From contig NC_071333.1 in the NCBI RefSeq assembly GCF_010183535.1, positions 2,418,001-2,482,000 of the forward strand: DNA of 64,000 nt. Direction: 5' to 3'. Made by a program: the position numbers and the translations under genes. Positions 13,368-25,124 of the stretch are shown here, piece by piece. How positions within the stretch are numbered: position 1 is the stretch's first letter; every line of letters starts with the position of its first letter. This DNA is from Caenorhabditis remanei. Taxonomy: Eukaryota; Nematoda; Chromadorea; Rhabditida; Rhabditidae. The notes under the pieces are model-generated. The model searched no databases. It was not told the origin of the DNA and saw only the letters and a list, made by a program, of their open reading frames with translations.

Positions 13368-13578
13368 AAAAATGATCGAAAAACTGGAAAAATTGTCAAA
13401 AGTTTGGACTTTGGAACAAAATCGGCCAAAAAGATCTTTCTCTTACTTTCTGGAATATGGTGTAAGTTTGGCAGACATTTACCAAATTTATGATTTTGTG
13501 ATTTAAGTGATTTCCCCAGCTTTCTTGTCAAAATTAAGACTTTTGGGGTTGTTTTTCATACAAAAATGTCATTTTCAG

Positions 13579-15915
13579 CTCATCCGACCCGAATCTCTAA
13601 AAATCTGACTAATCATCGAGTGCACCATCGTCATCATCGTCGAAAAAGAATCGAGTACAAGAAGAAGAACCTGTCAACAAGAAATGTGAGGGAGAAAACG
13701 ATAATTTTTGGATGTTTTGAGCTGAAATTGGTCTGGATAAATCTGAAGTTTCTTAGAGACCAAATTTCTGTTTGAAGCAAATATTTTTTGTAGATATAGA
13801 CTTATTTTCGGTCACCTCAACCTCAATTTCGATAATTTGATAGGTTTTGTCATTTTTAGAGAAATTTACAGTGAATCTTTGAAAATCCATTTTTCTCCAT
13901 TTTTACTAATAAATTTCTCATCTACAGATGCGACATCATCGTCGTAAGGATAAGCACCACCACTCTCACCACCGGTCAGCCTACTCGCCTCCTCTCGTTT
14001 GAATCTCAAGTCGACGTCATCTGAGAATGTGGAAAATGGAGGAATACACGTTGACTACAACACGAATGGCGAGTATCGGCAGGAGAATATGCATAACTAT
14101 GCGGTAGGTTTTGAAATTCATAGAAAATAGAGGGCTTTGACCTAAACATTGCTGAAGAATGAGATTTTTGAGCTTAAAATAGTCCTAGTTCTTTTCACAA
14201 TGCTCTGTAACGAGGAGTTGACTCAAAAACTGCAATTTTCGCTCAAAAACTTCCTTCGGTCTGTCTTAAACCGCGCCAGAGGCTCCCCACTCTTTTTTTT
14301 GCTGTCAAAAACGCGTCAACGACACACCAGATGTGCATCTGCAAAAAAAAGCGCCGGAATTGCACCAGTTGTGTATCCAGCTAAAGCACGTCAAAGACTT
14401 CCCAGCCACTGGCTTTCCGGTAAAAAACGCGTCAAAGGCACCCCTCAAAAATTTAGGCCGCTGGGGTGCCTGTGAAGCGTTTTGAGCTGAACTGTGACTA
14501 TCTGGGGCACATTAGAAGTGTTCAAAATCTATCTGAGGCACCTTCGTCGCGCTTTCCTTGTCGAAAAATCTGATTTGGGTCAGAACTGACTATAGTTAGC
14601 GAGTTATAGAGCGTTTTTTCTGCTTTTTTTGCTACAAATCAATCAATTTTTTGCAGTTGAAATGTGAATTTGTGAATCGTCTGGCGCGCCGCGAACTCGT
14701 CATCAAAGAGATAGTCAACGATAGAGTCTGAGCAATAGCCTAACAAATCCACAGATGTTATGGGATGCACGGACCGATCGGATACTCTATATGGATTATA
14801 TGCTGAAAAAGCGAGAGCATTTCGATCATACTTGTCACGGGCCGGTCCCGCTAAAAAATCTTCCGGCCCGTTCGGCCCGTCAAAATATTGAAAAAAAAAG
14901 TTTCGTCGTTTTCCCATTGTTTGGTCGGTTACTACTTTATGGCAAACATATTATTGATTAGAAATTATAAAAAGACAACAAGTGAAAACGGAAATTGTCA
15001 AAATAATAAAAAGAATCAGAACTAGATTGAAAGACAACGAAAGAAACACGCAGAAAAAACGATTAAAATAACAAATTAGCCCAGTTATCATGGCAATATT
15101 TTTTTTGCGGTAATTCAAAAATTAATTTCCAAGACTTTCAATTCTATTTTTCAGAAATAATTTTTTGCTCCGGGCCCTGCGGGCCGGCCCGTGATTTTAC
15201 AAGTATGATTTCAATGAACTCATTACAGAAGACTAGGAAAACTATATTTGATGGAATAAGCAGGACCATATTCATTGGGATGTTGAGTTGCAAGCCACAT
15301 CCGAAATGTTCGATTCGCATGGCCTGTCGAGGACTATGAGTATAGTGATGGTAAGCTTGGAAATAGAAGAAAATTGAGCCACAACTCGTAAACATGGAGC
15401 AAAGTTGACCCAAAAACAATAAGAATCCGCTGAAATTGACGGTTTTTGCCCAAAAAGACAATTTTAAGCTCTAAAACATTTGAAAATGAGATTTTAAAAG
15501 TTGAAAATCGATAAAAATTACATTTTCAAGCTTAAAAACAAGTTTTTACCCAGAAAACCGTCGAAAACTACCAAATACTCCTTATGGTCCAACACTTCCA
15601 TTTGATGGCCTAGAAGTCTATATTTCTGAAAAACTAGACCGCAAGTGGTGTTCCATCGTTTTTCGATTTTAGCAATAAAACAGTGTTTTTATATCAAAAT
15701 AACCAGTTTTCCACAAAAAATCACTATTTTCAGAACCCATAAGTGTTTTACTCCCACGTCCAGAACCCGGAGCATCTGGATCATCAGGTGGGAACTCTGG
15801 AGAAGCCGTTACTTCTTCCTTGTCGTCCACTCCCCCGTCTCCCCAACAGATCCAACCTAATTCCCCTCATCGATTGAGTTATCATCGTACGGTTCACAAT
15901 AACGCTGGTGGTTAA
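13579..15915 (+). pseudogene. OTUD5/DUBA-like deubiquitinase pseudogene, copy 1
   Basis: Exon-like segments: 13579-13685 (Ser/acidic N-terminal part), 13928-14103 (ends DYNTNGEYRQENMHNYA), 14657-15353 (OTU domain, split by a MITE at 14827-15207) and 15734-about 15910 (contains HRLSYHRTVHNN). The OTU segment keeps EFVNRLARRELVIKEI, then REHFD joined across the MITE to FNELITED, then WDVELQATSEMF. These align with the IIKQM...DGACLFRA...REHF...TEDF...HIEMQAM-EMY order of OTUD5. The DGAC-LFRA catalytic Cys region is missing (stop near 14731), ENYI is followed by stops, and frames shift several times. It is a dead copy of a cysteine protease that removes ubiquitin chains. Confidence 0.75.
14827..15207. 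mobile_element. GC-rich MITE with 8-bp TSD (hAT-like)
   Basis: 381 bp. Left end CATACTTGTCACGGGCCGG, right end the inverted form ...CCGTGATTTTACAAGTATG. It is flanked by ATTTCGAT (14819-14826) and ATTTCAAT (15208-15215), an 8-bp target duplication with one mismatch, as made by hAT transposases. Removing it rejoins the OTU pseudogene frame from REHFD to FNELITED. Related copy: 17196-17346. Fragments with the same GGCCCGG core or CAAGTMTG end occur near 20370, 41650 and 48910. Confidence 0.8.
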
Positions 15916-15989
15916 AAATGTAAGATTTTCAAGCTGAAAATTGGAAAAAATGAAACTTTTAGCTAGTGAACAAGTTTTTCGGGCCAAAT

Positions 15990-17750
15990 AATCAGAGTTT
16001 ATTCCTAAAACGTCGGAAAACACTTAAAATATTCCATGGCCTAACTTTCCCATTAGGTGGCCTAGAAATCCAATTCTCCTGGAAAACTAGTCCCTGAACC
16101 CAATTTTGTCGGTTTTCTCCCATCTCAAACTGAAAAAACGTGTAAAAAATGGCCGTGGCCTAAATGATCGTATTTTCGGAAAACTAGTCCCCGGCAGGTT
16201 GTTTATAGGTTTTGTTGTTTTTGACTCTAAAAACGTCTCTTTATGCCGAAAACCCGTTTTTTTTTTCGCCGAAAAAGACGTTTTTAGAGAAAATGTGTCA
16301 AAAGTGTGCCAGGTAGCAATTCTGAGAAAACAAGAAAAATGTTTGTATAGACTGCTCTCTAAATGATACTACAAAAGTTTTTCAAAGAGCGCCAATGACT
16401 TCTCAGATCGCTTTCCACATGCAAAAACGTATCAAAGGTGCACTAGATAGCTCTGAGATCCACTAGAAACGCGTTGAAGGTGCGCTAGTTAGCAAAGAAA
16501 TTCACTGAAAATGCGCCAGAAAGCAATTCCTTAGAATAATCAAACAGTGTGGGTTATTTTGTCTAGTCTTCATGAATAACCCTCCAGTAAACGTTCTCAT
16601 TTGCAGTTATCCAACTTCATGGCATCATCTGGTAGTGGATAAGAAGAAAAAACATTAAAAAGGACAGTTATGAAATTAAGGATGTTGGCAAGAAGAAGCA
16701 GTTTAAGGCGGTCGTTTATATTAACAACAGCAGATTGAAATAGTGACAACTATCACTTCCGGCAGCGAAGAAATGAGCAGAAAGAAGAAATAAGCAGAAG
16801 AAAAGCGAAGGCACATAACTTTGTGATAGCGAAAAATGTGATACCTTTATGTTATTCGGTGTCCATCGTTTCCAGTGTCATGCCATGCATTCTGGAGCAT
16901 GATTTTTATGATTTGATGAATGATTCTTCTGAAGCACTTATTATTCTCTGGTCGAAAAGGTGAGTTTCTCCTGAAGGCTGTTAGCTAGGTGTTCAGTCAA
17001 ATCGCTGGTGTACCGTAGTTACACCGATTAACTGACAATTGAGCTTGATGTCTGGAGATCTTTTATTATTTTTCCATCAATTTTATGAGAACACGCTTTC
17101 ACTGTCGTTTGGCAGAAAGCTGTTGAATGTGGTAATGCAGGGATATGGAAACACTTTTGAATAAACCAACTCATTTGTAATAGATTTTTTTTGTGCACAC
17201 TTGTCAAAAATCGGGCCGACCCGGCTCGACCCGTCGGCCCGGTCTGTTTTTTTACAAAAAATTTCCAAGAAAAACGTCAAAATTTCAAAAAATTTTCAAA
17301 AAAATTTTCAAAACGGGCCAAGCGGGCCCGGCCCGTGACAAGTCTGGTTTTGTGGAAAAGACTGAGGCAAATTTCTTTAAAACATTTTGACTGATACATT
17401 CTGAGAGGTAATTCAAAATTTGACTATCATCATTCTGCTTTTTACATAGACACGTGAAACAATATATTTTAACGGCCAACCCTATTTCATGTTTCTCTTA
17501 TCATGATAGTAGCACTATATTTACATGATAAGAGCAGAGCAACCAAATTTTGCCCCCTCTCCCCTTTTTATTTCGTTTCGACAACTCATTCTTTCGTCTC
17601 GCTATCTTCTTTTCCTCCTTGCTTCCCCCCCCCCCCTTTCTCTCTTTTTCACGTGAAGAACAGAGGAAGAGACGAGGCACCAAAGAGTACATCTCCCCGT
17701 CCCCTATATGTTCGTCTCTATACGAAGAGAACCCCCTCTCTTCCATTCGT
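15990..17750 (+). repeat. Long repeat Y (paralogue of 8330-10330)
   Basis: Colinear with repeat X. It separates the two OTUD5-like pseudogene copies and carries a GC-rich MITE (17196-17346) for which I see no counterpart in X. It ends in the C/T-rich repeat S block (17470-17750), which contains a run of Cs at about 17627. Confidence 0.6.
17196..17346. mobile_element. GC-rich MITE, short copy with 8-bp TSD
   Basis: 151 bp with ends CACACTTGTCA and TGACAAGTCTG, the same family as 14827-15207. Flanks TTTTTGTG (17188-17195) and GTTTTGTG (17347-17354) match at 7 of 8 bases, supporting an 8-bp target duplication. The interior is mostly A/T with GGGCC blocks near both ends. Confidence 0.7.
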
Positions 17751-18710
17751 GAATTCGCAAATTGTCTGGCGCGCCTTGGACTCGTCATAAAAAAGATTGT
17801 CGACGATGAAGCCTGTATGTTACGAGCGATTTACAAAGATCAGAAGATGCACGGACAGATTCGGACACTCTATGGATTATATGCGGAAAAATCATAAGAG
17901 TTTAAAGTAGTTCTTCACGGAAGGCTACGAAAACTACATTTAACGAAAAAAGAAGGACAATATTTATGGAAATCATGTTGTTGCAAGTCACATCTGAGAT
18001 GTTCGCACGGCCTGTTGAGGTCCATCAATATAGGTAAGGGCTTGGAAATTAAATAAAATAAGCCCAAAGTTGTAAACGTAGAGCAAAATTGACTCAAAAA
18101 CAATAAACATCTCTTTTTACGGTTTTAGTCCAAATAGTCAATTTTTTAGCTCTATAACACTCAAAAAATAGCAATTTCAAAACACACAAAAACAGGAAAA
18201 TTGATTAAAATCACATTTTTCAAAGTTAGAAACGAGTTTTCACCCCAAAAACTGTCGAAAACCATCTGAAACTCCCCATGACCTAACGTTTCCATTTGGT
18301 GGGCTCGAAATCCAACTCTCTCCGAAAACTAGTCCTTGATCCCGATTTCGACAATTTTTTTCCATTTTGAACTAAAAAAGTGCAGAAAATAACCGTGGCT
18401 TAACTTTTCACTTAGTGGCCTAGATAATCGAATTCTTGGAAAACTACTCCTCGAGAGGGTTTTCGCGGATAAGGTTGGTCAGAAATTACCCATGGCCTCA
18501 CTCTTATGGCCTAGGAGTCCAGTTTTTGAGAAAACTAGTCGCCGGTCTCGATTGAGAAGATTTTGGCCAATTTAGAGATCAAAAATAACCAAAAATACAT
18601 TTTTTTAATGATTTTCTCAATTAAACAGTGTTTTTAAATCAAAACAACAAAGTTTCCATCGAAAACCACTATTTTCGGAACCCAAAAGTGTTCTTCTCCC
18701 ACATTCTGAC
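17745..18710 (+). pseudogene. OTUD5/DUBA-like deubiquitinase pseudogene, copy 2
   Basis: The OTU segment 17745-18033 reads EFANCLARLGLVIKKIVDDE, then ACMLRAIYKDQKMHGQIRTL. It keeps the catalytic-Cys neighbourhood (DE-ACM-RA, equivalent to DGAC-LFRA) that copy 1 has lost. A stop follows EKS (about 17894). A shifted frame then gives TEGYENYI-stop, and later LQVTSEMFARPVEVHQY before a GTAAGG donor at 18034. The next exon survives only as about 40 bases (18672-18710) with its AG acceptor changed to GG, and then homology stops. It is a truncated, non-functional paralogue of copy 1. Confidence 0.75.
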
Positions 18711-18939
18711 GAATTGGTAAATTTCGGATTTTTTCTGTGCCATTCTAGTTGTAATACTCCGTCAATTAGTAGTTTCCCCCTCACCATATTCCGATTTTCA
18801 AGTTTTGGTTTTTGCTCTCTTGTTTTATTGTCATGAATCATCTTCCCTTTTTCCTTTCTCTCAAATATTGAAAACTCGAAAAATATGTAAATTTAACGAC
18901 CATGTTAATGGAGCCACACTCCTCCTTTCTTTCCTTTCA

Positions 18940-18941
18940 GA
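18940..18941 (+). promoter_or_regulatory. Probable trans-splice acceptor
   Basis: A pyrimidine-rich CTTTCTTTCCTTTCAG lies about 35 bases upstream of the ATG at 18976 with no open exon before it. This is the usual layout of a spliced-leader acceptor in Caenorhabditis. Confidence 0.5.
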
Positions 18942-18975
18942 ACAGCGAATCATTCGTGCCCGCATTCGACCTGCA

Positions 18976-19910
18976 ATGTGGTTGCATATTCTTTTCCTTT
19001 CTCTGATTTTCACCTATTCGTCCTGTTTTGATTATGGACTTGATCCAAATCACGACTATCTTGACGGTCCAAGAGAATATGACGACCATGCTGTTTTGTG
19101 TCAACTAAATGTGAGTTGTAAATGAAAACTTCAAATCTCGAAAAGTTTTTTCTAAAGATTTCGAAAATCTATATTTTAGGAGACAGTTAGCTAAGAAAAA
19201 CGTTTTTTCATCAAAAATTTCAAAAAATTTAAGATCGAAAATTTGAAAACTCTCCAAAATCCGAGATCAAAGTACATGACTAATTTCAGGGTACTTTCAA
19301 AATAGAGCTCTATTTCAATGGAACTCTGATCCACTGTCGATCCCCTCCAATGACCTGCACTGTGGCACCACATGAGTTGTTCAGCTTCTACCGCCAAAAT
19401 GTCATATGTCGTGAACCGAGAGACAATCTGTTTTATGATATCCGGGTACGTTTCAAAACTTTTTCCAGAACTCAAGAGAAAATGTTTTCAGAAGGAGTGC
19501 ACTCAGGAATACGGCTACAAACGTCCTCATTTTTGCAATAGAGACCACCGAATGTGTACAACGTTTTTGTTTTTCTGCTACTCAAAGATAAACTTTAAAC
19601 CAACCTTCTATTTCGGTAAGCCCGATTCTTCTTTAACAAAAAAAACATATAATTTCAGCCTTACTCATTGGATTCCTGACTGTTGGCTACCTTCTACAAA
19701 TCACCTTCTGCCTTATCGACCGTTATTATCACACACAATCATATGACATCCCTCCGAGGTGAATAGTTTCAGATTTTACTCTGTAAAAACCTTCAGAATT
19801 TCAGCAAATCACCACTGAAACGTTCTGGTGCGCATTACCGTAAGAAGAGAGACGACGACACCACTCCACTTCGCAACCGTTACTTCCCAACGCCTGAAAC
19901 ATCAGTTTAA
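18976..19910 (+). CDS. Putative single-pass type I membrane protein
   Basis: Five exons by inspection: 18976-19110, 19290-19445, 19492-19615, 19659-19758 and 19805-19910. They join in phase to give 206 residues. The start encodes a signal peptide (MWLHILFLSLIFTYSSC). The ectodomain (about 18-138) has at least nine cysteines and NGT/NCS-like glycosylation possibilities. A hydrophobic segment (ALLIGFLTVGYLLQITFCLI, about 139-158) is followed by a basic cytoplasmic tail with RKKR and the C-terminus PETSV. The last four residues ETSV fit a class I PDZ ligand (S/T-x-hydrophobic). AATAAA lies shortly after the stop (about 19925). Intron phases (0,0,1,2) differ from the secreted family nearby, so I treat it as unrelated. 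I do not recognise the family, and function is unknown. Confidence 0.8.
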
Positions 19911-20369
19911 TTCTTGTTTGCTGTGAATAAAGTTACCTTGCATGTGAACAATAGCAGACAAGTTCAACCGTGGAATATGAATAAGAAGAATTTTCGCAAA
20001 AAAACCGCTGGAATTAGCCAAGAAACAATGAAATTCTCTGTGTGCATGGGTCTGGCGTGCCTTCTCCGCCTTTCTAGATTTTGTCCATCTGTTGGCAAAT
20101 AAAGCTCTAATTTTAAACGAATTAGTCCGAAACACTTGAAACTATTGCAGAATTGTTGAGAAACAGGCGCGCCTCAGGCGATGTTTTGAACTTTGGTGGG
20201 GATGGCTCGAATTAAGCAAATATAGACGCAGAAGAACTGATATTAACCTTAAAACCGTCGAATAAACACAACACTAGTTGTTGAAGGAAGCGGACACATT
20301 CGTTTTCGACGAAACGTCTTTTTCTTCAATTTCTAATTTTTGAACGGAGAATTTAAAAACTAAAATCAT

Positions 20370-20618
20370 ACTTGCAACGGGTCGGCCCGGCTAAAAAATT
20401 TGAACTGAAATTTTGAACGAAAATTTGAAATTTTTTGAAATTTTTCCCAATAATGTCGAATTTTTGACTATTATTCAGAATTCAATCAAAAAATAGTTAT
20501 GCATCAAAAATTGAAATTGTTGATGTAGAATTTCAAAAAAATTCAAAAAATTTGGTAAAAAATAGGTATCTTTTTTTGAAGCAGGGGCTTCGGGCCGGGC
20601 CGGGCCTGCTTTCAGTAA
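20370..20618. repeat. GC-rich MITE fragment
   Basis: Left end TCATACTTGCAACGGGTCGG resembles the 14827 MITE. A second GGGCCGGGCCGGGCC block follows at about 20593-20607. The matching right terminus (CAAGTMTG) was not found, so it is truncated or diverged. Confidence 0.5.
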
Positions 20619-20744
20619 AAAAAACATTCATGACTTTTTTTGCAGAAAAAGATGAGAAACTTCACTTTCAACAAAACTTCTGAAAACCTTTTTTGTGACG
20701 AAATTTCAAGAATTTATTGGTTTTCTTATTTTTTCCCTGTGAAA

Positions 20745-21322
20745 ACTTTCAAAACAGGCTTCGCCGTCCTTCGGCCTTCCTCCTCACATTACACTTTTTC
20801 ACAAAGTCAGTTTATCTTTTTTGCACTCCAAATGCACAACACTATTTTTTGAAGGAAGCGGACGCATTCGTTTTTTATCTCTTTATCTTTTTTAACGGAT
20901 GCTTGCCTCCTCGAGCCCTTTTTTTCAATTTATTTGTTATTTAGTTTCTCTTCTCATTTAATTACACTGCAGTAGCCTTTTTGCCCTATATCTTCAATTT
21001 CCCTCCCATTTTTGTAAAGAAAGAAGAAAACTTTTTGAGAAAGCGAGTGCGTCAGAGTCCCCAAAAAATAACTGCAGTGTAATTGAAAGAGAAGGGAAGA
21101 AAAACCAAATAACCAAGAAATAGAAGAAAAGTGCTTGCGGAAACAAGCATCCGTTAAAAAAATAAAGGGATAGAAGAGGACGATTCTTCAAAAACGAATG
21201 CGTCCCCTTCCTTCAAAAAATAGTATTGTGTAATTGGAGTGCAAAAAGAGAAACTGAACCAGTGAGAAAGTGTAATGTGATGAAAAGAGCCAAAGAACAG
21301 CGAGGCCAGTTTTAAAAATTGT
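20745..21322. mobile_element. Fold-back element P1
   Basis: Bases 20745-20895 are the inverted complement of about 21190-21322. Shared: CACATTACACTTT, TTTGCACTCCAA, CAATACTATTTTTTGAAGGA and the GGACGCATTCG block. A second nested inverted pair (ATTACACTGCAGT at about 20960 and ACTGCAGTGTAAT at 21070) lies inside. Related single-arm copy at 24500-24920. No transposase. Confidence 0.6.
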
Positions 21323-21339
21323 GTTGAGGGAAAAAATAA

Positions 21340-22990
21340 TTATGCATAGACATGCACTCCTATTTCAATACAGCTTTTTTTCTTATCCGTTATTCCCATT
21401 CGTTCGCAAGAACCGTCGAAGACTTTTTTCAAACCCTTTTTGAATAGCTCTTCATCACCAGAATTCCTTTTAAAAGCTCCATCAAAAAAGAGGGAAGGGA
21501 GCATTTTGTATTCAAAAAGTTTTTTATTCATTTTTTTGAAGGAAAAGGAAGAAATATGTGAGTTTCGGCATCAGATAATAAAATTGAAAACAAGAACAAA
21601 ATCCTTCTGAATATCTGTACTCAAAGAGCCTTTCGAAGTTATTAAAAACAAAACCCTTTCTGAAAACGTTCCCCTTTCAAGAAAAAGTATTCGACTCTCA
21701 CATATTTTTCCCAATCCCTTTAAAAAATTGAATGAGAAACTTTTTGAATAAGAGATGCATCCCCCGTTTCGAATGGAGTCTCTGAAAAAAAGAAAGAAAA
21801 AAAAGACTGCTAATGGACAGCTATTCCCAAGGGATAGGAAAAATTCGGCCTCATTGAAAATGGAGCACTTGTCCATGCATTAAACATGAGTGCTCTGCAA
21901 AAAAAAACTCTTTTTTTATGGCGATGTTTCTGGGCAGCTATTCCGAAGGGAAAGGAAAAAAGTCGTCGATAATTTCTGCGAACGAATGAAAAAACAGATA
22001 GGGAAAAGCCTCATAGGAGTACATGTCTATGCATAAAACATGACCTCTGTGAGAAATCGAGTCCCCGAACGAGATCAAAAAATGGTTAGGAAAAAGAGTG
22101 CTTGTTTTAGAGAAAAATAGCAGAGTACTGATGAGAAAACTGAAAAAGAATGAAAGTTTTGATACGAAAATAACGTTTCAAATGTGAGAAGCAAAGACCA
22201 GGTGAAACAGTTAAAACTAATAAACAAATTCAAAACCTTTTTACGCAGAATTCTGAAAACAAAAAGGTAAAATAAATCAGTTTTTCGCAATTCATAGTTT
22301 TTATTGTTAAACGTAAAAACAAAAAAAAACAGAAGTAATTTACTAATTACCATATCTGTTGGCTTAAAAGTTGTGATATTTCAAAAAGTGTCCCGTTTTC
22401 AATGATTACCACCCAACATAAACCATTTGTGAAATAAATAGAGCTAAACAAAACTTCAAAAAAACCATTTCCAAAACGATTTTGCTCTCAAGCCGAAACA
22501 ATCCAGGTGGTTTGAGTAATTTCATCGTATTCAAGTAGAACACGCAATCCAAAAAGTTGTCAACTACAAAAAAAGTATTAGAGTCAGTCAAGAGCTATTG
22601 CATGGTATTAAACAATTTTGCTGCTTTCGGTTGAAAAGCCAAACTTTGAAAGTGTGTCTCGGTGTCAATAATTATTTTCCTATTTAATTTTCATATGGCC
22701 TATACAGATCAAGAGTAGCACTTCATTTTTGAAGTTGACCACTTTTTCAAACGAGGACTCTCTGAAAAGTTACAGTTTCAGGTTGCCTTCGTTTCTCTTT
22801 TTTTCTTCATAACATGTTCGCATTTTTTTCAGCCTCCTCGTCGATTTTGCGTGTTCCTTGATGTTTTAATGCTCCGAGCGACATCAAAGCTTTCCTACGG
22901 TAGCTCCGCCCAGTTTTGTAGGATTGGTAGACTCCGCCTCTGTGAACCAAGCAGGTTTCATGCTTCATTCAGTCTTCACTAATGCTTCTG
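21340..22990. other. Non-coding stretch
   Basis: A-rich on the plus strand, with short imperfect repeats (for example two TCTATGCATA-type blocks near 21340 and 22020). A degenerate fragment of the TA-flanked MITE family 2 lies at about 22630-22790. No gene signal. Confidence 0.4.
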
Positions 22991-23093
22991 GCTGCTTGGC
23001 CGGACAAATCGAACATTTTTATTACCTTTTTTCAAACGTTTTATCCTCCAATACTTGAGTTTCAATACCATAATCAATGAGAAACTTTATAGG

Positions 23094-24002
23094 ATGAAGC
23101 TCCAACTTCTTCTTCTTGCTCTTGCTCTTCTGATTGAGCCGGTGCACCCGAACCGTGCCAAAGCCATTGAATCCAACAACCGTGTATTTAAAAAACCAGA
23201 TGGAGCGCAGAAAGCCGAGTTTTTGGGAAGTCTTAGTTGCCCTCTCAAAGTTGTTTGGTGTGTTCAACTGATGTACATTGAAGAAGACATCCAGTAAGAC
23301 CTACCCTCTGTATTTCACACAAAAAAAGTTAAAAATCTTTCAGCATTCACAACGTAGTTAAACATCTTCCATTCGTTTGCTCGAATGGGTCACGTACACT
23401 GACAAACTACGCCTTCTTGGACTATTACGGAACGGATTCTCTTACATTTGATGTGAGTGCCTTATTTAAACACTAATCTTTTGCATTTCTCTCAAATTTT
23501 AGGATTCATTTGAGCCAGCAGTTATACTTTGGCATGACTGCTCGAAAAACAATAACACATATCGCTACCACCACAAACATTGGAGACAATCTCACCATTT
23601 CAAGTAAGGCAACATAATACATTTAATTAAAGCATATAATTCCTATTTAGTTGTACTTCATACAAGTATGATCTCAATCTCTTTGAGTTGGGAGAAGCCA
23701 CTGACCTCGACGACGTGTACAACAAGCGGTGGAACGAAAGAAACAGAAGGAGGACGATTTACGGCAAGACGGTTTGGGCACCACCTGGATTCTACGAGAT
23801 GCCTGCACCATGGGGAATGTCGCCAGCCAAATTTCCAACGGAACGATGTCTCAAAATGGATTCAGATATAAGAGTCCGACGTCAAACGTACGAAACTGCT
23901 CTCAAGAATGATTCTTATGGTTCCTCTACTTCTGATGTTTCCGAAAACTTTTCTTCCCCTGGAACCTCTCCAACCCCGGCCAACTCAACCACCCCCTTCT
24001 GA
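23094..24002 (+). CDS. Secreted protein, WC/HDCS family (longest member)
   Basis: Four exons: 23094-23293, 23344-23452, 23503-23603 and 23651-24002. They join in phase to 253 residues. The start was chosen at the ATG giving a clean signal peptide (MKLQLLLLALALLIEP). An upstream in-frame ATG (23055) would add 13 residues and spoil it. Family marks: LSCPLKVVWC (Cys49, Cys56), then VILWHDCSKNN, with intron phases 2-0-2 identical to the genes at 33079, 45251 and 49672. It differs in a long C-terminal extension (about 117 residues) rich in Ser/Thr/Pro at its end. The layout resembles transthyretin-like secreted nematode proteins (Cys near the start, HDC later), but similarity is weak and the assignment is an inference. 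AATAAA lies at about 24162. Confidence 0.8.
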
Positions 24003-24499
24003 TATTGTTGGTTTGCAGAAACTCTGATCCCCCCGCTGACCTGAAACTTACCTTCCCTTCACATTTTTCATCGTTTTTCTTGCTGGACTGCTTCCACTTC
24101 TGTTAATGATTCTTCCTGCTACAAGCTTTTTTATTCCTGCGTATTTTTATTCTGTCTTCGAATAAATTTCGCTTTGTTGATAATTCATTGATGTCTTAAT
24201 TCACATCGTTCACATTTAAACTGGTTACGGTACTAAAAATCATTTTACAGGGTTCAAGTCTATTTTAGTCAACGACCTGTAAGCGGTAAAGGATTTCGCC
24301 AAATCCTTGCATGGAGAAAAAAAGTTCAACTATTTAGAAAAGCGGACGGAACTCCAGAAGAACGACTTCTCATTCCGGTCATCTCCGGTAGAAATAGAAA
24401 GGGTTCAAAGACCTAGAGAGACGTCTTTTTTCGTAGGAACAAAAACCTTTGTTTTCTGTCAAATAAATAGGTGGCAAAAGATGAATAAAAAAAGCTACT

Positions 24500-24920
24500 A
24501 CAGCACGACACTTCAATTATTCGAACATCCAATTTCTTGGTTATCTGGTTTCTCTTCTCTTTTCTTTCAATTACACTACAGTTTTTTGGGGATTCAGACG
24601 CATTCGCTTTCTCAGAAACGTTTTCTTCATTCTTTTTGAAAGTGAGACGGAAATGAAAGAAAGAGGGCACAAAGGCGACTACTGTAGTGCATTTGAAGGA
24701 GAAGAGAAACCAATAACCAAGAAATTGAAGAACAGCGCTTGAGGAAGCAAGCTTCCGCTTCAAAAAAAAAATGAAAGAAGAAGACTTTTTTTAAACGAAT
24801 GCGTCCCCTTCTTTCAAAAAATAGTGTTGTGTATTCTGAGTGAAAAAGATAAACTGAACTGGTGAGCAAGTGTAATGTGATGAGAAGAGCCAAAGAACAG
24901 CAAAGTCTGTTTTGAACATT
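24500..24920. repeat. P1-related fold-back copy
   Basis: The right end (24790-24920) matches the right arm of the element at 20745-21322: GCGTCCCCTTC, then AATAGTGTTGTGTA and GTGTAATGTGATGA. An inner inverted pair (ATTACACTACAGT at about 24571 and ACTACTGTAGTGCATTTGAA at about 24679) parallels the nested inverted pair of the other copy. Confidence 0.55.
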
Positions 24921-25124
24921 GTTCGGAGGGAATAAATAAGAAAACCGACTTTTAAAAGAAACATTTAATGCTCGAAAGTTGCCGATTACTGTTTGAAATC
25001 AAGATCTCAAAAAATAAAAAATAAACCACAAAACAGTGCGAAACAATGAATTGATACAGAAAACAAAAAAAATTCAATTGATTACAAAAACGAGAATAAC
25101 CATCAGTCATGCTAGAGATACAGT

